A DNA stretch of 64,000 nt from Nostoc sp. UHCC 0302 (GCF_038096175.1 NZ_CP151099.1:4310501-4374500); one strand, 5' to 3'. Counted from the first letter of the stretch, positions 1-9,357 are shown. Made by a program: numbers and translations. The notes: a model not told the origin generated them from the letters alone.

Positions 1-1
1 T

Positions 2-187
2 TCCAACGGCGGGTTTGATGCCCAAAGTGAACCCCTGACTCCATCATTTGAGCCAATGAAACGACTGGCATATTCTTATTCAACTCCTATTCGGGTTAAA
101 CCTCCATCCAGGCGTATTTCCCAATTAGGAAACACCCGAATCCCTGAATGTGCGAGATTAGTTAACTCTACTAGGCTAGCATATTGA
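2..187 (+). CDS. C-terminal end of an unidentified protein (cut by left edge)
   Basis: A frame is open from the first complete codon at the left edge for 61 codons and stops with TGA at 185-187. The peptide is rich in Ser, Pro and Arg and holds stretches such as RVKPPSRRISQLG. I do not recognise a family. It could be the tail of a real gene running in from the left, or a chance open stretch; 61 codons at the edge is suggestive only. It runs toward the convergent glycosyltransferase that ends 43 bases later. Confidence 0.35.
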   Translation, partial: SNGGFDAQSEPLTPSFEPMKRLAYSYSTPIRVKPPSRRISQLGNTRIPECARLVNSTRLAY

Positions 188-230
188 TGACTGTAAGTGG
201 AGCATTGGGCATTAATTTAGTTATTCTCCC

Positions 231-1193
231 TTATCTCCCAGCCCCCAGTTCTCTCTTTTGAGCATAGGCTTCATAAACGCCCTTGACGTTATACCAATTC
301 AGGAAAATTCGGGCAACTTCTAAAGCTAATTGAGGTTTGCCTAAATTAATTAGCCATTGCAAAAATGGGGCCATTGTCTTTTCGTTAAGTGTGCCATTAA
401 GAGAAAGAATTCCCCAAAGTAAGCGATGTAACCAAGTCATTTGAATCATCATTCGTACTTCCCATGTAGGATGCTTTTGATAAAACAAAACTCCCATACG
501 TCCGCGTTGAATTTCTTGGTCAATCAAACGTGGAATTTGCTCTAATTTAAATGCTGGATGCCAGTGATAACCTACAGCTGCTGGACATTTTATAAGTTGT
601 AAACCCAATTGTTTAAGTCTGACGCCTAATTCTAAATCTTCCCAGCCATAAAGTTGAAATCTAGTGTCAAAAAGTCCAGCTTTTCGTAGCCAATGTTTGG
701 GAATTGCTACATTCCCTGTAGCAAAAAAAGCTGCGGAAAAATCTGTTATCTTATACGGTTCGGTAGTTGGATTTTCGAAATTACAAGTATTAACAACTGC
801 ACCGTATGTAAAAAAGCGATCGCTTCCTAATTTCTCGTTTCCTTGTAATAGTGCATCTGCATGAGCTTGCAGGAAATTTTCTAGCACCACTAAATCGCTA
901 TCAATAAATATAATCGTGTCTCCCAGCGCCTGTTCTACTCCTAAATTCCGAGCCATAGCCGGGCCCGCGTGGTCTTGCTGAAACCATCGCACATGGGGAA
1001 ATTTTTCTTTGTGTGCTGCTAACCACTCCAGTGTGCCATCAGTAGAACCATCATCCACTAAGACAATTTCGTAATTAATCACTGAAGTTGGCGTACTCAA
1101 CTTCTGCACCTCCAAAGCACGGAGACATTTTTCCAAAATCGGCTGGCGATTATAAGTCGGTATCACAACGCTGAAAAACACAGTCCCACCCAC
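231..1193 (-). CDS. Glycosyltransferase family 2 protein
   Basis: Predicted cytoplasmic sugar transferase using a nucleotide-sugar donor. The N-terminus carries the GT2 (GT-A fold) signature: VVIPTYNR near residue 10, VDDGSTDGT near 47 and the metal-binding DSD triad (FIDSDLVV) near 98. A second conserved region GWEDLELGVRLKQLG lies near 183, typical of GT2 enzymes with a C-terminal ED acceptor motif. Length 320 aa is ordinary. The chosen start is GTG; a second GTG four codons on, preceded by GGTGGGA, is also possible. It stands alone here, convergent with the partial gene to its left. The sugar and acceptor cannot be read from sequence. Confidence 0.88.
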   Translation of the reverse strand: MGGTVFFSVVIPTYNRQPILEKCLRALEVQKLSTPTSVINYEIVLVDDGSTDGTLEWLAAHKEKFPHVRWFQQDHAGPAMARNLGVEQALGDTIIFIDSDLVVLENFLQAHADALLQGNEKLGSDRFFTYGAVVNTCNFENPTTEPYKITDFSAAFFATGNVAIPKHWLRKAGLFDTRFQLYGWEDLELGVRLKQLGLQLIKCPAAVGYHWHPAFKLEQIPRLIDQEIQRGRMGVLFYQKHPTWEVRMMIQMTWLHRLLWGILSLNGTLNEKTMAPFLQWLINLGKPQLALEVARIFLNWYNVKGVYEAYAQKRELGAGR

Positions 1194-1444
1194 AACGCGT
1201 TACACATCTCCAGGATAGGACACCTGCGGCACAGACACTGTTCCTTACCTAAATTTGGCTAGGGCAAACTACTAAAAATAAAGCAATAACGATATGAAAA
1301 GGCTACTGGATAATTAATGAAAACTAAAAATTCCTGTTTTTATACTTTAGTTAGCTGATTGGAACTTTGTAGAAATTAGAGAGACTTGAAAAAGAAGACA
1401 GAATTCAGAATGCAATTAGCGAAAAGTTATTTTTAATAAATTCG

Positions 1445-1474
1445 AGTTAATCAATATATAACCTAATTTTAATT
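1445..1474 (+). promoter_or_regulatory. Possible Pho-box-like octamer array upstream of the PhoX gene
   Basis: Three AT-rich octamers (AGTTAATC, ATATAACC, TTTTAATT) follow each other with 3-bp spacers, giving an 11-bp period about 185 bp before the PhoX start. Cyanobacterial SphR sites are described as tandem octamers resembling TTTAACCT with 3-bp spacing; only the middle copy fits well. The rest of the 465-bp gap (1194-1658) is AT-rich with no ORF or strong hairpin. Confidence 0.3.
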
Positions 1475-1658
1475 TTCGTTATTTAAATTTAGTACGGCTT
1501 GAGGATTTCCTGCAAAAAGCGGCACTAATAAGCTCGCATTGCATTTTTATAACAGATTATTTGCTATTCAAACTGCATGGAATTTCAAGTAAGTAAATAC
1601 TGCTCGCTTTGTAAAGTTTATCTCTATTAAATTTTTCGTGTCACCCCCTTAGAATTTT

Positions 1659-4013
1659 ATGTCTACATTAAGCCGGAGACGACTATTAATATTTTTTGCA
1701 GGCAGTGCTAGTGCTGCTGTATTGAAAGACACCATCCTAGATGGTATTTCTAATATTGCAGAAGCAAAAAAACCTTCATTGAGCTTTACACCAGTACGTT
1801 TACCTCATCCCTTAGCTGCTTATCAAAAGTGGAAAAGTTATTTGCCAACAGCAATAGATCAGGGGCAAGTACGTAATGCATCAGCGGATGTTAAATTAGA
1901 TAGCTACAAAGTAATTGATGATGTTGTAGTACCGCCAGAGTACCAACGTTATGTAATTATTAGTTGGGGCGATCGCGTCTTTCCTAACAACGATGATTAT
2001 TTTGGCTACAACAACGATTACACAGGCTTTGTTCCCCTTGGTAGAACCTCAGATGTAGGCTATTTGTGGGTCAATCACGAATATGTTAGTTTCCCTTTTT
2101 CTGTATTAGCACCAGCAACTCCCTCTGATATACAGGAGCAAAAATTCCCTGATGCTTTTGAAAAGGTGATTGGTTGGGCTTTACCCTCAGCTAAAAATCT
2201 GGAAGTAGAAGGAGAATTTTTATATAACCAAGGCGGATCAATTGTGCGTATTGATCGCCGTAACGCTTCTAAACGTTTTGTTGTGGTCAAAGGTGATAGC
2301 AGAAATCGCCGCCTTCACGGTCTTTCAGGATTGGCAATTAATAGCGGTCGGACTGATGGCTATCAATCCATTACTTCATGGGGAACGCGCAGCCACCAAA
2401 TAGGTGATCAAAACTATTTAATTGGTACTGGCCCAGCTGCAATTCAAGTGTTTAACCTCAGTTCTGATGGATTGGGTAACAAAATTATTGGCACTGCCTT
2501 CAACTGTTCTGGTGGTACAACTCCTTGGGGGACTATCTTATCTGCTGAAGAAAACTTCCAAGATAGTGTTACAGAAACAGTCAATCCTGATGGTACTCAA
2601 ACAGGTTACAAGGACGAGTCTATTGGCAAGACTTTTGGTTTAGTTGGAGAAAAATACGGCTGGATTGTAGAAATTGACCCCGTAAATTTAAATTTCCGCC
2701 CGCGCAAACACACTTGCTTAGGTCGTTTCCGCCATGAGAACGTCGCCATCCGCGCTGAAGCAGGCAAGAAATTAATTGTTTACATGGGTGATGACAGACG
2801 TGGTGGACATACCTGGAAATTTGTCAGCACAAATACTATTTCCTCACCAACCAGTAAAACTAATAGCAGCTTGTGGGAAAGCGGTATTTTGTATGTTGCC
2901 CGTTATAACCCAGACAAAACGGGGAAATGGATACCTTTAGTTTTAAACACTCCCACCAATCCAATTCCGCCAACTGTAATTTCTTCTGTGGAATTTGACG
3001 CTTTGGGTTCGGCACAACAAGATGGTCTGTTACCACTACCGAGACGCAATGGCGTTGCAGGTGAAACTAAAGATGGTGGTAGCTTCAAAGCTAATCGCAC
3101 TAACGAAGCGAAAGCACTGCCTGATTATCAAAATAAGAAGTTATCTGACTTCTATCCTAATCAAGGTGCTATTCTCAGCGATGCATTCTTAGCAGCAAAC
3201 TTAGCTGGAGGAACTCCCACAGCACGTCCAGAAGATTTAGAAGTGCATCCTTTCACTAAAGAAGTATTTATTTCTTATACCGATGGTGCGCCAGGAAGCG
3301 ACGGTTATCCAGATTCGCGAATTTTCCAGGTTGCGAAGTTAACTACGGATGTCAATGCTACACAGCAGTCTGGCGGACTCTACAAGATTATTGAAGATAG
3401 TTCTGATGGTACAGGTCTTACCTTCCATTGGGATAGATTTGTCCAAGGTGGGGAAGCCGGATCTGTTGATGGTGCTGGTTTTGCGAATGTAGATAACCAA
3501 GTGTTCGACAGTCAGGGTAACGTTTGGGGTGTCACAGATATGTCTACCACCACCCACAACGGTTTTAACGTTGGTGCTGCTGCTACCCCAACGACAATAG
3601 ATCACACAGCTAAAGGTAATGTTTCCAATTTCACTGGAGTTTTTGGTAATAATTGGCTGTTTTACATTCCTACCAGCGGCCCCGATGCGGGACACGTAAT
3701 CCCGTTTGCCCAAGGCCCAGTGCGTTGTGAGTTGACTGGCCCAACTTTTGTGGGAGATACGTTGATTATTTCGGTACAGCATCCTGGTGAAGATTGTCCA
3801 ATCAACGATGGCACAATCCTCAACCGCAGCATAGAATTACTAGATTTGAATGGTAAGACATTTAATCAGACTCGGACTGTACCTCGTGGGAGTAGCTGGC
3901 CAAGTAATATCTCAACGAATGATGGCGGTAACAATCAATCTACAGGTGTTCCCCTTCCATCTGTAATTGGCATTAGTCGTAAAAAACCTATCGATCGCGA
4001 TCATTTCATTTAA
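1659..4013 (+). CDS. phoX: PhoX-family (DUF839) alkaline phosphatase, Tat-exported
   Basis: Predicted secreted phosphomonoesterase of the PhoX type (a Ca/Fe enzyme family) that frees phosphate from organic esters outside the cytoplasm. The N-terminus has a twin-arginine signal (SRRRLLIFFAGSASAAVL, residues 5-22). Family hallmarks are all present: LGRTSDVGYLWVNHEY near 130, TPWGTILSAEENF near 290, LGRFRHENVAI near 355, MGDDRRGGHTWKFVS near 380 and ARPEDLEVHP near 525. At 784 aa it is in the range of cyanobacterial homologues. ATG start; no strong SD. It stands alone and ends in a clear terminator. An octamer array upstream hints at phosphate control. The symbol reflects family, not proven activity. 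Confidence 0.88.
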   Translation: MSTLSRRRLLIFFAGSASAAVLKDTILDGISNIAEAKKPSLSFTPVRLPHPLAAYQKWKSYLPTAIDQGQVRNASADVKLDSYKVIDDVVVPPEYQRYVIISWGDRVFPNNDDYFGYNNDYTGFVPLGRTSDVGYLWVNHEYVSFPFSVLAPATPSDIQEQKFPDAFEKVIGWALPSAKNLEVEGEFLYNQGGSIVRIDRRNASKRFVVVKGDSRNRRLHGLSGLAINSGRTDGYQSITSWGTRSHQIGDQNYLIGTGPAAIQVFNLSSDGLGNKIIGTAFNCSGGTTPWGTILSAEENFQDSVTETVNPDGTQTGYKDESIGKTFGLVGEKYGWIVEIDPVNLNFRPRKHTCLGRFRHENVAIRAEAGKKLIVYMGDDRRGGHTWKFVSTNTISSPTSKTNSSLWESGILYVARYNPDKTGKWIPLVLNTPTNPIPPTVISSVEFDALGSAQQDGLLPLPRRNGVAGETKDGGSFKANRTNEAKALPDYQNKKLSDFYPNQGAILSDAFLAANLAGGTPTARPEDLEVHPFTKEVFISYTDGAPGSDGYPDSRIFQVAKLTTDVNATQQSGGLYKIIEDSSDGTGLTFHWDRFVQGGEAGSVDGAGFANVDNQVFDSQGNVWGVTDMSTTTHNGFNVGAAATPTTIDHTAKGNVSNFTGVFGNNWLFYIPTSGPDAGHVIPFAQGPVRCELTGPTFVGDTLIISVQHPGEDCPINDGTILNRSIELLDLNGKTFNQTRTVPRGSSWPSNISTNDGGNNQSTGVPLPSVIGISRKKPIDRDHFI

Positions 4014-4040
4014 CGCCATTTCTGCTTAAACTTCATACCT

Positions 4041-4066
4041 AAAAGCCTGCAAAAGCAGGCTTTTTT
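4041..4066 (+). terminator. Rho-independent terminator after phoX
   Basis: Perfect stem AAAAGCCTGC / GCAGGCTTTT with an AAAA loop, running into TTTTTT, 28 bp after the phoX stop. Confidence 0.9.
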
Positions 4067-4092
4067 AATAAGTAGGTAGACATAAATAAATT

Positions 4093-4130
4093 AAAAATTC
4101 CTAGTTGGTGCTTAAGCGCCAACTAGGAAC
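4093..4130 (-). terminator. Terminator hairpin for the PEP-CTERM gene
   Basis: A 14-bp stem (TTCCTAGTTGGTGC with GCGCCAACTAGGAA, one G-T wobble) and a TTAA loop. On the minus strand it is followed by TTTTTAATTT, so it ends transcripts of the gene at 4155-4700. It sits back to back with the phoX terminator. Confidence 0.85.
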
Positions 4131-4154
4131 CTCAAAGCAGCTATAATCTCTCAT

Positions 4155-4700
4155 CTAGGATACTTTTTTCTGGCGTTTCATCCACAATCCTATAACACCT
4201 GCGATCGCTGTACCGCCCAAAGTAAAGGGTTCTGGAACTTTAGAGTAACTTACTATACCTACCTCTGTTGCAGATGTTAACTCAGCACTAAGAATGCTGT
4301 AAAATTTGTTTCCTCCTCTCCGTGCAGTCTCTGAATTAGCTGCTATTAAAAACTCATCTTCAACCAAATAGCTTAATCCCAAAAGGTTGCCGTTTTGAAA
4401 GCTGGCTACAGGATAGCCATAGCCGTAATCAAAGTCATTTGTCTGCCTATAAGGCTTATCTAAGTAATTAAACAAAATAGATAATCCATTGCTAACTCCT
4501 AAAGTCTCCTCACCTATGCCGGTTAAGGTCGAGTCGTCATACTCAAAAGAACCGTAATACTGACCAGGATTTTCACCAGATATGGCATTCACGGTGAAAT
4601 TGTAATTAACCACAGCAGCTTGTGTTGGCTTAGTAGCAACAACGACAGAGATGGCAGTTGCAGCAGTAGCGATGCCAAGATTTATGGCTAATTTCATCAT
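4155..4700 (-). CDS. PEP-CTERM sorting domain protein
   Basis: Secreted or surface protein predicted to be processed by an exosortase-type transpeptidase. It opens with a signal peptide (MMKLAINLGIATAATAISVV, then a TQAAVV cleavage region) and closes with the PEP-CTERM tripartite tail: VPEPFT, a hydrophobic segment (GGTAIAGVIGLWM) and basic KRQKK. The middle, about 120 residues with Gly/Tyr-rich segments, is not recognised. The start is ATG at 4700 because GGAG lies 6 nt upstream; a TTG four codons earlier lacks support. Length is 181 aa. No exosortase gene is in this window. Confidence 0.85.
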   Translation of the reverse strand: MMKLAINLGIATAATAISVVVATKPTQAAVVNYNFTVNAISGENPGQYYGSFEYDDSTLTGIGEETLGVSNGLSILFNYLDKPYRQTNDFDYGYGYPVASFQNGNLLGLSYLVEDEFLIAANSETARRGGNKFYSILSAELTSATEVGIVSYSKVPEPFTLGGTAIAGVIGLWMKRQKKVS

Positions 4701-5091
4701 AAAATACTCCAAAGCTAAAAGATGAATAGTTCTGTAATTTCACCTAAATAATCTTTGAAGCAGTGTATACAGGTTAAGGAATATCAAACAAAACATTAAA
4801 CTTGTATTGAGAATAAGACATAGGGTGTTAAAAGAAAGATTATCCTTCGTGGCGTATGAAGTAGATGAAGTTCTATCTTGAAAATTTTGTAGAAAGCTCA
4901 AAAGTTAGATATATAAAGCGATCGCTCTGTGAGGAAACTATGATTAAAGTTAACTGTAAATTAGCCTATAGAGAATGTGCTGTAAGAGTTTGTAGTTAAT
5001 TGACCTATAGGTTGTTGCATGAAGAAAATCTACATAGACTTAGTTAGATATAATAATGACTCATTCTTTGTTTTCCTAACTGGAGAAATCA
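4701..5091. other. Divergent promoter region of the PEP-CTERM gene and argG
   Basis: A 391-bp AT-rich spacer with a HIP1 octamer near 4918. I find no ORF of note and no convincing NtcA or arginine-repressor operator. GGAG 6 nt before the argG ATG is a normal SD. Confidence 0.5.
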
Positions 5092-6294
5092 ATGGGTCGC
5101 GCCAAAAAGGTTGTCCTGGCATATTCTGGCGGAGTGGACACATCAGTTTGCATTCCCTACCTGATGCATGAGTGGGGTGTAGAAGAGGTAATTACGTTAG
5201 CAGCAGATTTAGGCCAAGGAGATGAATTAGATCCAATCCGAGAAAAAGCTCTGAAATCGGGCGCAAGTGAATCTTTAGTGGCGGATGTCAAAGACAGTTT
5301 CATTCACGATTACGCCTTTGGAGCAATTCAAGCCAACGCTCTTTATGAAAATCGCTATCCTTTAGGAACTGCCCTTGCTCGCCCACTAATTGCCAAGATA
5401 TTAGTAGAAGCAGCACAAAAATATGGTGCTGATGCGATCGCTCACGGTTGCACTGGCAAAGGTAACGATCAGGTTCGCTTTGATGTTTCCTGTGCTGCTC
5501 TTAATCCCAATCTCAAAATACTTGCACCAGCAAGAGAATGGGGGATGAGCCGTGAAGAAACTATCGCCTATGGCGAAAAGTTTGGCATCCCCGCAGTAGT
5601 AAAAAAATCTTCTCCCTACAGTATTGACAAGAACCTGCTCGGTCGTAGTATAGAAGCTGGTGTGCTGGAAGATCCCGCAGCTGAACCACCAGAAGAAATT
5701 TATGAGATGACTAAGGCGATCGCTAATACTCCCAACGAGCCAGAGTACATCGAAATTGGTTTTAATAAAGGTATTCCCACAACTCTCAACGGTACACCTA
5801 AAAAACCAGTTGAGCTAGTTGAACAACTCAATCAGGTGGTAGGAAACCACGGCGTCGGGCGGATTGACATGATAGAAAACCGCCTAGTGGGCATCAAATC
5901 GCGGGAAATCTATGAATCACCCGCTATGTTAGTGCTAATTCAAGCACATCGAGATTTAGAAAGCTTGACTTTAACAGCAGATGTTACTCATTATAAGCGC
6001 GGCGTTGAAGAGACTTACAGTCAAATCGTTTACAACGGTTTGTGGTACAGTCCACTCAAAGCCGCACTAGACGCCTTCATTCTCAAGACACAAGAGCAAG
6101 TATCTGGAACTGTGCGAGTGAAACTATTCAAAGGCAACGCCACAATAGTCGGGCGTTGGAGCGATAATTCTCTCTACAGTCCCGATTTAGCAACCTACGG
6201 AGCTGAAGACCAATTCGATCATAAAGCTGCTGAAGGTTTTATCTACGTTTGGGGACTACCAACTCGCGTTTGGTCGCAGCGACTTAAGAGTTAA
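5092..6294 (+). CDS. argG: Argininosuccinate synthase
   Basis: Catalyses ATP-dependent joining of citrulline and aspartate to argininosuccinate, the seventh step of arginine synthesis, in the cytoplasm. The N-terminal ATP pyrophosphatase P-loop [10 protein letters not shown] (residues 9-18; other members read SGGLDTS) and the following [11 protein letters not shown] are diagnostic, as are [14 protein letters not shown] near 120 and [13 protein letters not shown] near 180. Length 400 aa matches the family. GGAG precedes the ATG by 6 nt. Transcribed alone; an inverted-repeat-bounded element begins three bases after its stop codon. Confidence 0.97.
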   Translation: MGRAKKVVLAYSGGVDTSVCIPYLMHEWGVEEVITLAADLGQGDELDPIREKALKSGASESLVADVKDSFIHDYAFGAIQANALYENRYPLGTALARPLIAKILVEAAQKYGADAIAHGCTGKGNDQVRFDVSCAALNPNLKILAPAREWGMSREETIAYGEKFGIPAVVKKSSPYSIDKNLLGRSIEAGVLEDPAAEPPEEIYEMTKAIANTPNEPEYIEIGFNKGIPTTLNGTPKKPVELVEQLNQVVGNHGVGRIDMIENRLVGIKSREIYESPAMLVLIQAHRDLESLTLTADVTHYKRGVEETYSQIVYNGLWYSPLKAALDAFILKTQEQVSGTVRVKLFKGNATIVGRWSDNSLYSPDLATYGAEDQFDHKAAEGFIYVWGLPTRVWSQRLKS

Positions 6295-6296
6295 GA

Positions 6297-6497
6297 GTAC
6301 AGACGCGACGCCAGTCACTACAACGGGGAGCCGCTGCGTTAGACAGGTTCCCCGGCTTAAAGCAAGTGGCGTGGGAACCCCCCTTCGGGTGACGCGACTG
6401 CGTCGCTAACGCTGCGCTAACACAGTCGCCTGCTCCGGGAAACCCTCCCGCAGCGCTGATTCACCACAATGCACTGGCTCAGTAATCGCGTCTGTAC
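6297..6497. repeat. MITE-like element with 12-bp terminal inverted repeats
   Basis: The 201-bp segment starts with GTACAGACGCGA and ends with TCGCGTCTGTAC, an exact inverted pair. Just inside, GCCAGT and ACTGGC also pair. The interior is GC-rich with several small hairpins (for example around CCCCTTCGGG) and codes for nothing evident. It lies between argG and the DedA gene. No clear target-site duplication. A palindrome at 19258-19277 shares the same end motif. Confidence 0.6.
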
Positions 6498-6547
6498 AGG
6501 AGTTTGAAGTTAAAAGAAACTACTTCTGACTCCTATTTGCTGTCTCC

Positions 6548-7180
6548 TTACTTCTCACTGCTAACTTCTTTAACTTGGCGAGACTCCCACCACAGAGGTA
6601 CAACAATTAGGGCTACTAGTATCAATAAAGCTGCGATCGCAAATTGACTCACCCAAGTAACTAATTGTTCTAGGGAGATAATCTTGCCTGCAAAGAAAGC
6701 TAATGTCACCATTAAACTTGCCCAAGCAACTGCCCCTAATAAGTTGTATAAAAAGAATTTTCCAAAGGGCATTTCGGCTATACCAGCTAATGGCGCAGCA
6801 AAAACTCGCAACAATGCAAAAAACCGCCCTAAAAATACCGCTTTAGCAGCATTTTGACTAAATTGATCTTTAATATTCAGCAGTCGGACTTCGGAAATCC
6901 GAAATATCTTGCCAACTTGTACTAAGAAAGACCAGCCGCTAGCTTTACCAATCCAATAGCCACAAGTGCCGCCAATTACTGCACCCATAATTGCATCACC
7001 GATAACCAGCCAGAAATTCAGTTCATCACTGCCAGCCAGAAACCCACCTACTAAGGTCACGGTTTCACCAGGTAGGGGAATGCCTAAATTTTCTAGCAAA
7101 ATTCCCAAAAAGATTGCCCAGTAGCCATATTTCTGGGCAATTTCCTGGATGTTTTCTAGTGAAATCAGCTCTAAAGACAT
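6548..7180 (-). CDS. DedA family membrane protein
   Basis: Integral membrane protein of the DedA/VTT superfamily; members act in membrane lipid handling, for example undecaprenyl-phosphate recycling. It shows the family pattern: GILLENLGIPLPGETVTL near 26, a Gly-rich region GAVIGGTCGYWIGK near 66, FLGRFFALLRVFAAPLAG near 116 and NLLGAVAWA near 147. At least four hydrophobic segments are visible and the length (210 aa) is typical. ATG start with no obvious SD. It faces argG tail to tail. Which DedA subgroup, and which lipid, cannot be told from sequence alone. Confidence 0.9.
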   Translation of the reverse strand: MSLELISLENIQEIAQKYGYWAIFLGILLENLGIPLPGETVTLVGGFLAGSDELNFWLVIGDAIMGAVIGGTCGYWIGKASGWSFLVQVGKIFRISEVRLLNIKDQFSQNAAKAVFLGRFFALLRVFAAPLAGIAEMPFGKFFLYNLLGAVAWASLMVTLAFFAGKIISLEQLVTWVSQFAIAALLILVALIVVPLWWESRQVKEVSSEK

Positions 7181-7661
7181 CCCGCACCGCCGCCTTTACA
7201 AAATTTTACTTTTACTTTATATCTTTGCTTGTTTTTATGAGGGGTGTCAATCAAGCCGCTACACAGATTCATGAATTTCCTAATTTTACAATCTATAGTT
7301 TCTAGTCTAAAGTAACTATTAAATTTTGAGTATTGACTATTGATATTTTTGCGGTTAATAGCACACTTTTATACTTATTAATCAAAAAACGTACAGTTTT
7401 TATAAAATATTTATAAAAATCTCGGAAAAATATAAAAATCTTGTAAAAGATACGGTTGCTACTGAAATTCATAGGCGCTTATGCCTATATTGATGACAGT
7501 TAACACAAATTATACGACATGAATACTGAAAAAACTATCTCAATTGCATTACTGTAAACCTAAGAATATCTAGGTAAAGCAGTTTTGTGCCGTTGAAAGA
7601 GAAGCGGTATTGATGTCATTTTTCGTTTTCCAATGAAGTACTCCAATTACCAATTAAATTC
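7181..7661. other. Divergent AT-rich regulatory spacer
   Basis: 481 bp between the divergent DedA and STAS genes. It is very A+T-rich around 7370-7460 with runs of AAAAATAT. No ORF, strong hairpin or repeat stands out. It presumably carries both promoters, but I cannot place them. Confidence 0.4.
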
Positions 7662-8015
7662 ATGACTCTCACACAAGAAATTCAAGTGATTTTGTTTAAA
7701 CCCCAAGGAAGCATAGATTTAGAAGGTGGTACAGCCTTAAGCGAACAGATGGCTGCTATAGCGCCTCAGCCTCATCAGCTTTGGGTAATTGACTTAGCCG
7801 GAGTCGATTTCATGGATAGTTCCGGCTTAGTTCCTTTAGTAACAGGATTGAAAGAGGCACGTCAGAGTGGTTGTAGATTGGTTCTTTGCAATGTTCAAGC
7901 CCGTGTAAGGTTGATTTTGGAACTGACTCAACTTGATTCAGTGTTTGAAATTTTTGACACTTACGAAGACATTCTCTCTACCGTTAAAAATAACAGCCTG
8001 GTGCTAGCAGGCTGA
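7662..8015 (+). CDS. STAS domain protein (anti-anti-sigma factor type)
   Basis: A single STAS domain of 117 aa, the fold of SpoIIAA-like antagonists that bind anti-sigma or partner-switch kinases when a Ser/Thr is unphosphorylated. The phosphorylation loop VDFMDSSGLVPLV (near residue 50) keeps the DSSG motif with its target Ser. The second half (LCNVQARVRLILELTQLDSVFEIF) closely resembles the other STAS protein at 21179-21547, so the two are paralogues. ATG start with no SD. No anti-sigma kinase or phosphatase partner is adjacent, so the switch partner is unknown. Confidence 0.85.
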   Translation: MTLTQEIQVILFKPQGSIDLEGGTALSEQMAAIAPQPHQLWVIDLAGVDFMDSSGLVPLVTGLKEARQSGCRLVLCNVQARVRLILELTQLDSVFEIFDTYEDILSTVKNNSLVLAG

Positions 8016-8160
8016 TTTTCTATTTCATCTAGAAAAAGATAGTGAAGTCAGGCAATGTTTGCTTTTTTACACTATAAAAAAATGTCTTCTTTCTATTGGC
8101 AGAGATTTTAGTCTGGTGCTAGCAGATTATTTCTCTATTCTGCCTATAGAAGGATGACAA
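8001..8160 (+). repeat. Degenerate direct repeat at the end of the STAS gene
   Basis: CTGGTGCTAGCAG at the end of the STAS gene (about 8000) recurs about 113 bp later, and the 40 bp after each copy stay alignable (TTCTATTT.., TAGAAAAAGAT / TAGAAGGATGAC). It looks like an old short duplication. The remaining spacer to 8463 has one further hairpin but no ORF. Confidence 0.4.
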
Positions 8161-8307
8161 GGTCAATTAATTTGTTTACGGCTAGACCTTACCAATGCCA
8201 GTTGAATCAGTTGGCTACTAGGCACCGCTACTAGCTAATGCAACTTAAGTAAGTGTTAAAGCATATTTTGCAATTAACATTTTGAGGCTAACACCATAAG
8301 GCTTATA

Positions 8308-8340
8308 GGGGACAATTAGTAGTAATTTATTGTCCCCTTA
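8308..8340 (+). terminator. Stem-loop in the spacer after the STAS gene
   Basis: GGGGACAAT pairs exactly with ATTGTCCCC across a 12-nt loop, followed by TTAATATTTC. The T tract is weak, so termination is likely but not certain. Confidence 0.5.
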
Positions 8341-8463
8341 ATATTTCATCAAAATGCTCACATTAGTACAACGCGGCGTAAATACACCAATCATTTAAAA
8401 TTACTAAAAAGCTTACTATATTAAGCTCTCTGAATTTTTAATTTTTAATTCTCCACAGCCATA

Positions 8464-9024
8464 CTAGGCATTTTGGGGAGTAGAAATGCTACTTGGCCCG
8501 GATGCTGGGCGAGGAAAATTCGGCAAATCAATGCCGCTGTGACTGGCGTTACGGTTTTTGAGTGCTAAACGGTAACTCACACTTTGCAGTTCTGCTTGAA
8601 GTTGGCGATTTTCCCGTTGTAAAGTTACTACCTTTTCTCTCACAGGGCCCATGCGCTCCTCAAACTTACGACGGTAAATTTGAGGTAGTTCTTGAACTAC
8701 CTGCTCCAACATCCGACTGCGATCAGTAAGTTCTTGAACTGACTGCCGCAGTTGGTAAATTTCGGCATCACGAGCCGTAATTTGCTCTTGGTAGAATGCC
8801 ACCTGCTGCTCTACAGCTTGAAGTTGTTCTCGCAAGGCTTGTAACTGAGTCAGATCAAGTTCAGGCTCAGACCGCTGGGGCATAAAATTGGCATTACCCT
8901 TTACCAGGCGGAAGAGTTCTTGAGATAGCTGTTGCACTAATTGATCGCGAAGTTGCAACTCTTGGCGCAGTTGCGATACTTCCGTAGAGAGAGCTTGGAT
9001 GTTGGATGTATCAAATTGACTCAC
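8464..9024 (-). CDS. Conserved coiled-coil protein of unknown function
   Basis: A 186-aa soluble protein, almost wholly heptad-rich from residue 5 to about 150, with Gln/Leu/Glu repeats (LSTEVSQLRQELQLRDQL, VVTLQRENRQLQAEL) that predict a long coiled coil. A Pro/Ser-rich tail (NFPRPASGPSSIS) follows. GTG start. It has the look of a cyanobacterial conserved hypothetical protein and may form a dimeric scaffold, but no catalytic motif is visible and I do not assign a function. It lies downstream of rpsF on the same strand, separated by repeats. Confidence 0.75.
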   Translation of the reverse strand: MSQFDTSNIQALSTEVSQLRQELQLRDQLVQQLSQELFRLVKGNANFMPQRSEPELDLTQLQALREQLQAVEQQVAFYQEQITARDAEIYQLRQSVQELTDRSRMLEQVVQELPQIYRRKFEERMGPVREKVVTLQRENRQLQAELQSVSYRLALKNRNASHSGIDLPNFPRPASGPSSISTPQNA

Positions 9025-9119
9025 AGTGGCTTACAGCTCCGATTCAGAATCTTGTCCACTATTAGGTATAACTGCGGTAGTACTGCTTTTGGCAAGTATT
9101 TTTTAATTTAGCACTCCGA

Positions 9120-9357
9120 ACCGAATCTTGGGGATTGAGGATTGGGCATTGAAGAGGTACTGCATTGGACGGCTCTGCCTAAGTCTTGGCTGTTAAGCTA
9201 AGCGTTCCAGTAAAATAGCTGCGCTTACCGCCTTAGTCTTTGCCAGGAGGAGGGTAGCTAGTGGCGTTATTAGGCATGGGCAATAATTAAATCTCTCGCG
9301 CCCAATCACCCAGTCCTTAGTCCCCAGCCACTAGTCTCCAATCCCCAGTCACTCATC
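9120..9357. repeat. Intergenic heptamer-type repeats (STRR-like)
   Basis: The gap between rpsF and the coiled-coil gene holds GGGGATTGAGGATTGGGCATT near 9130 and a run of CCCAAT/CCCAGT/CCCCAGT units at 9300-9357. These resemble the short tandemly repeated heptamers known from heterocystous cyanobacteria. Related runs recur at 13514, 14660, 18559, 24014, 25420 and 41800. Confidence 0.65.
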
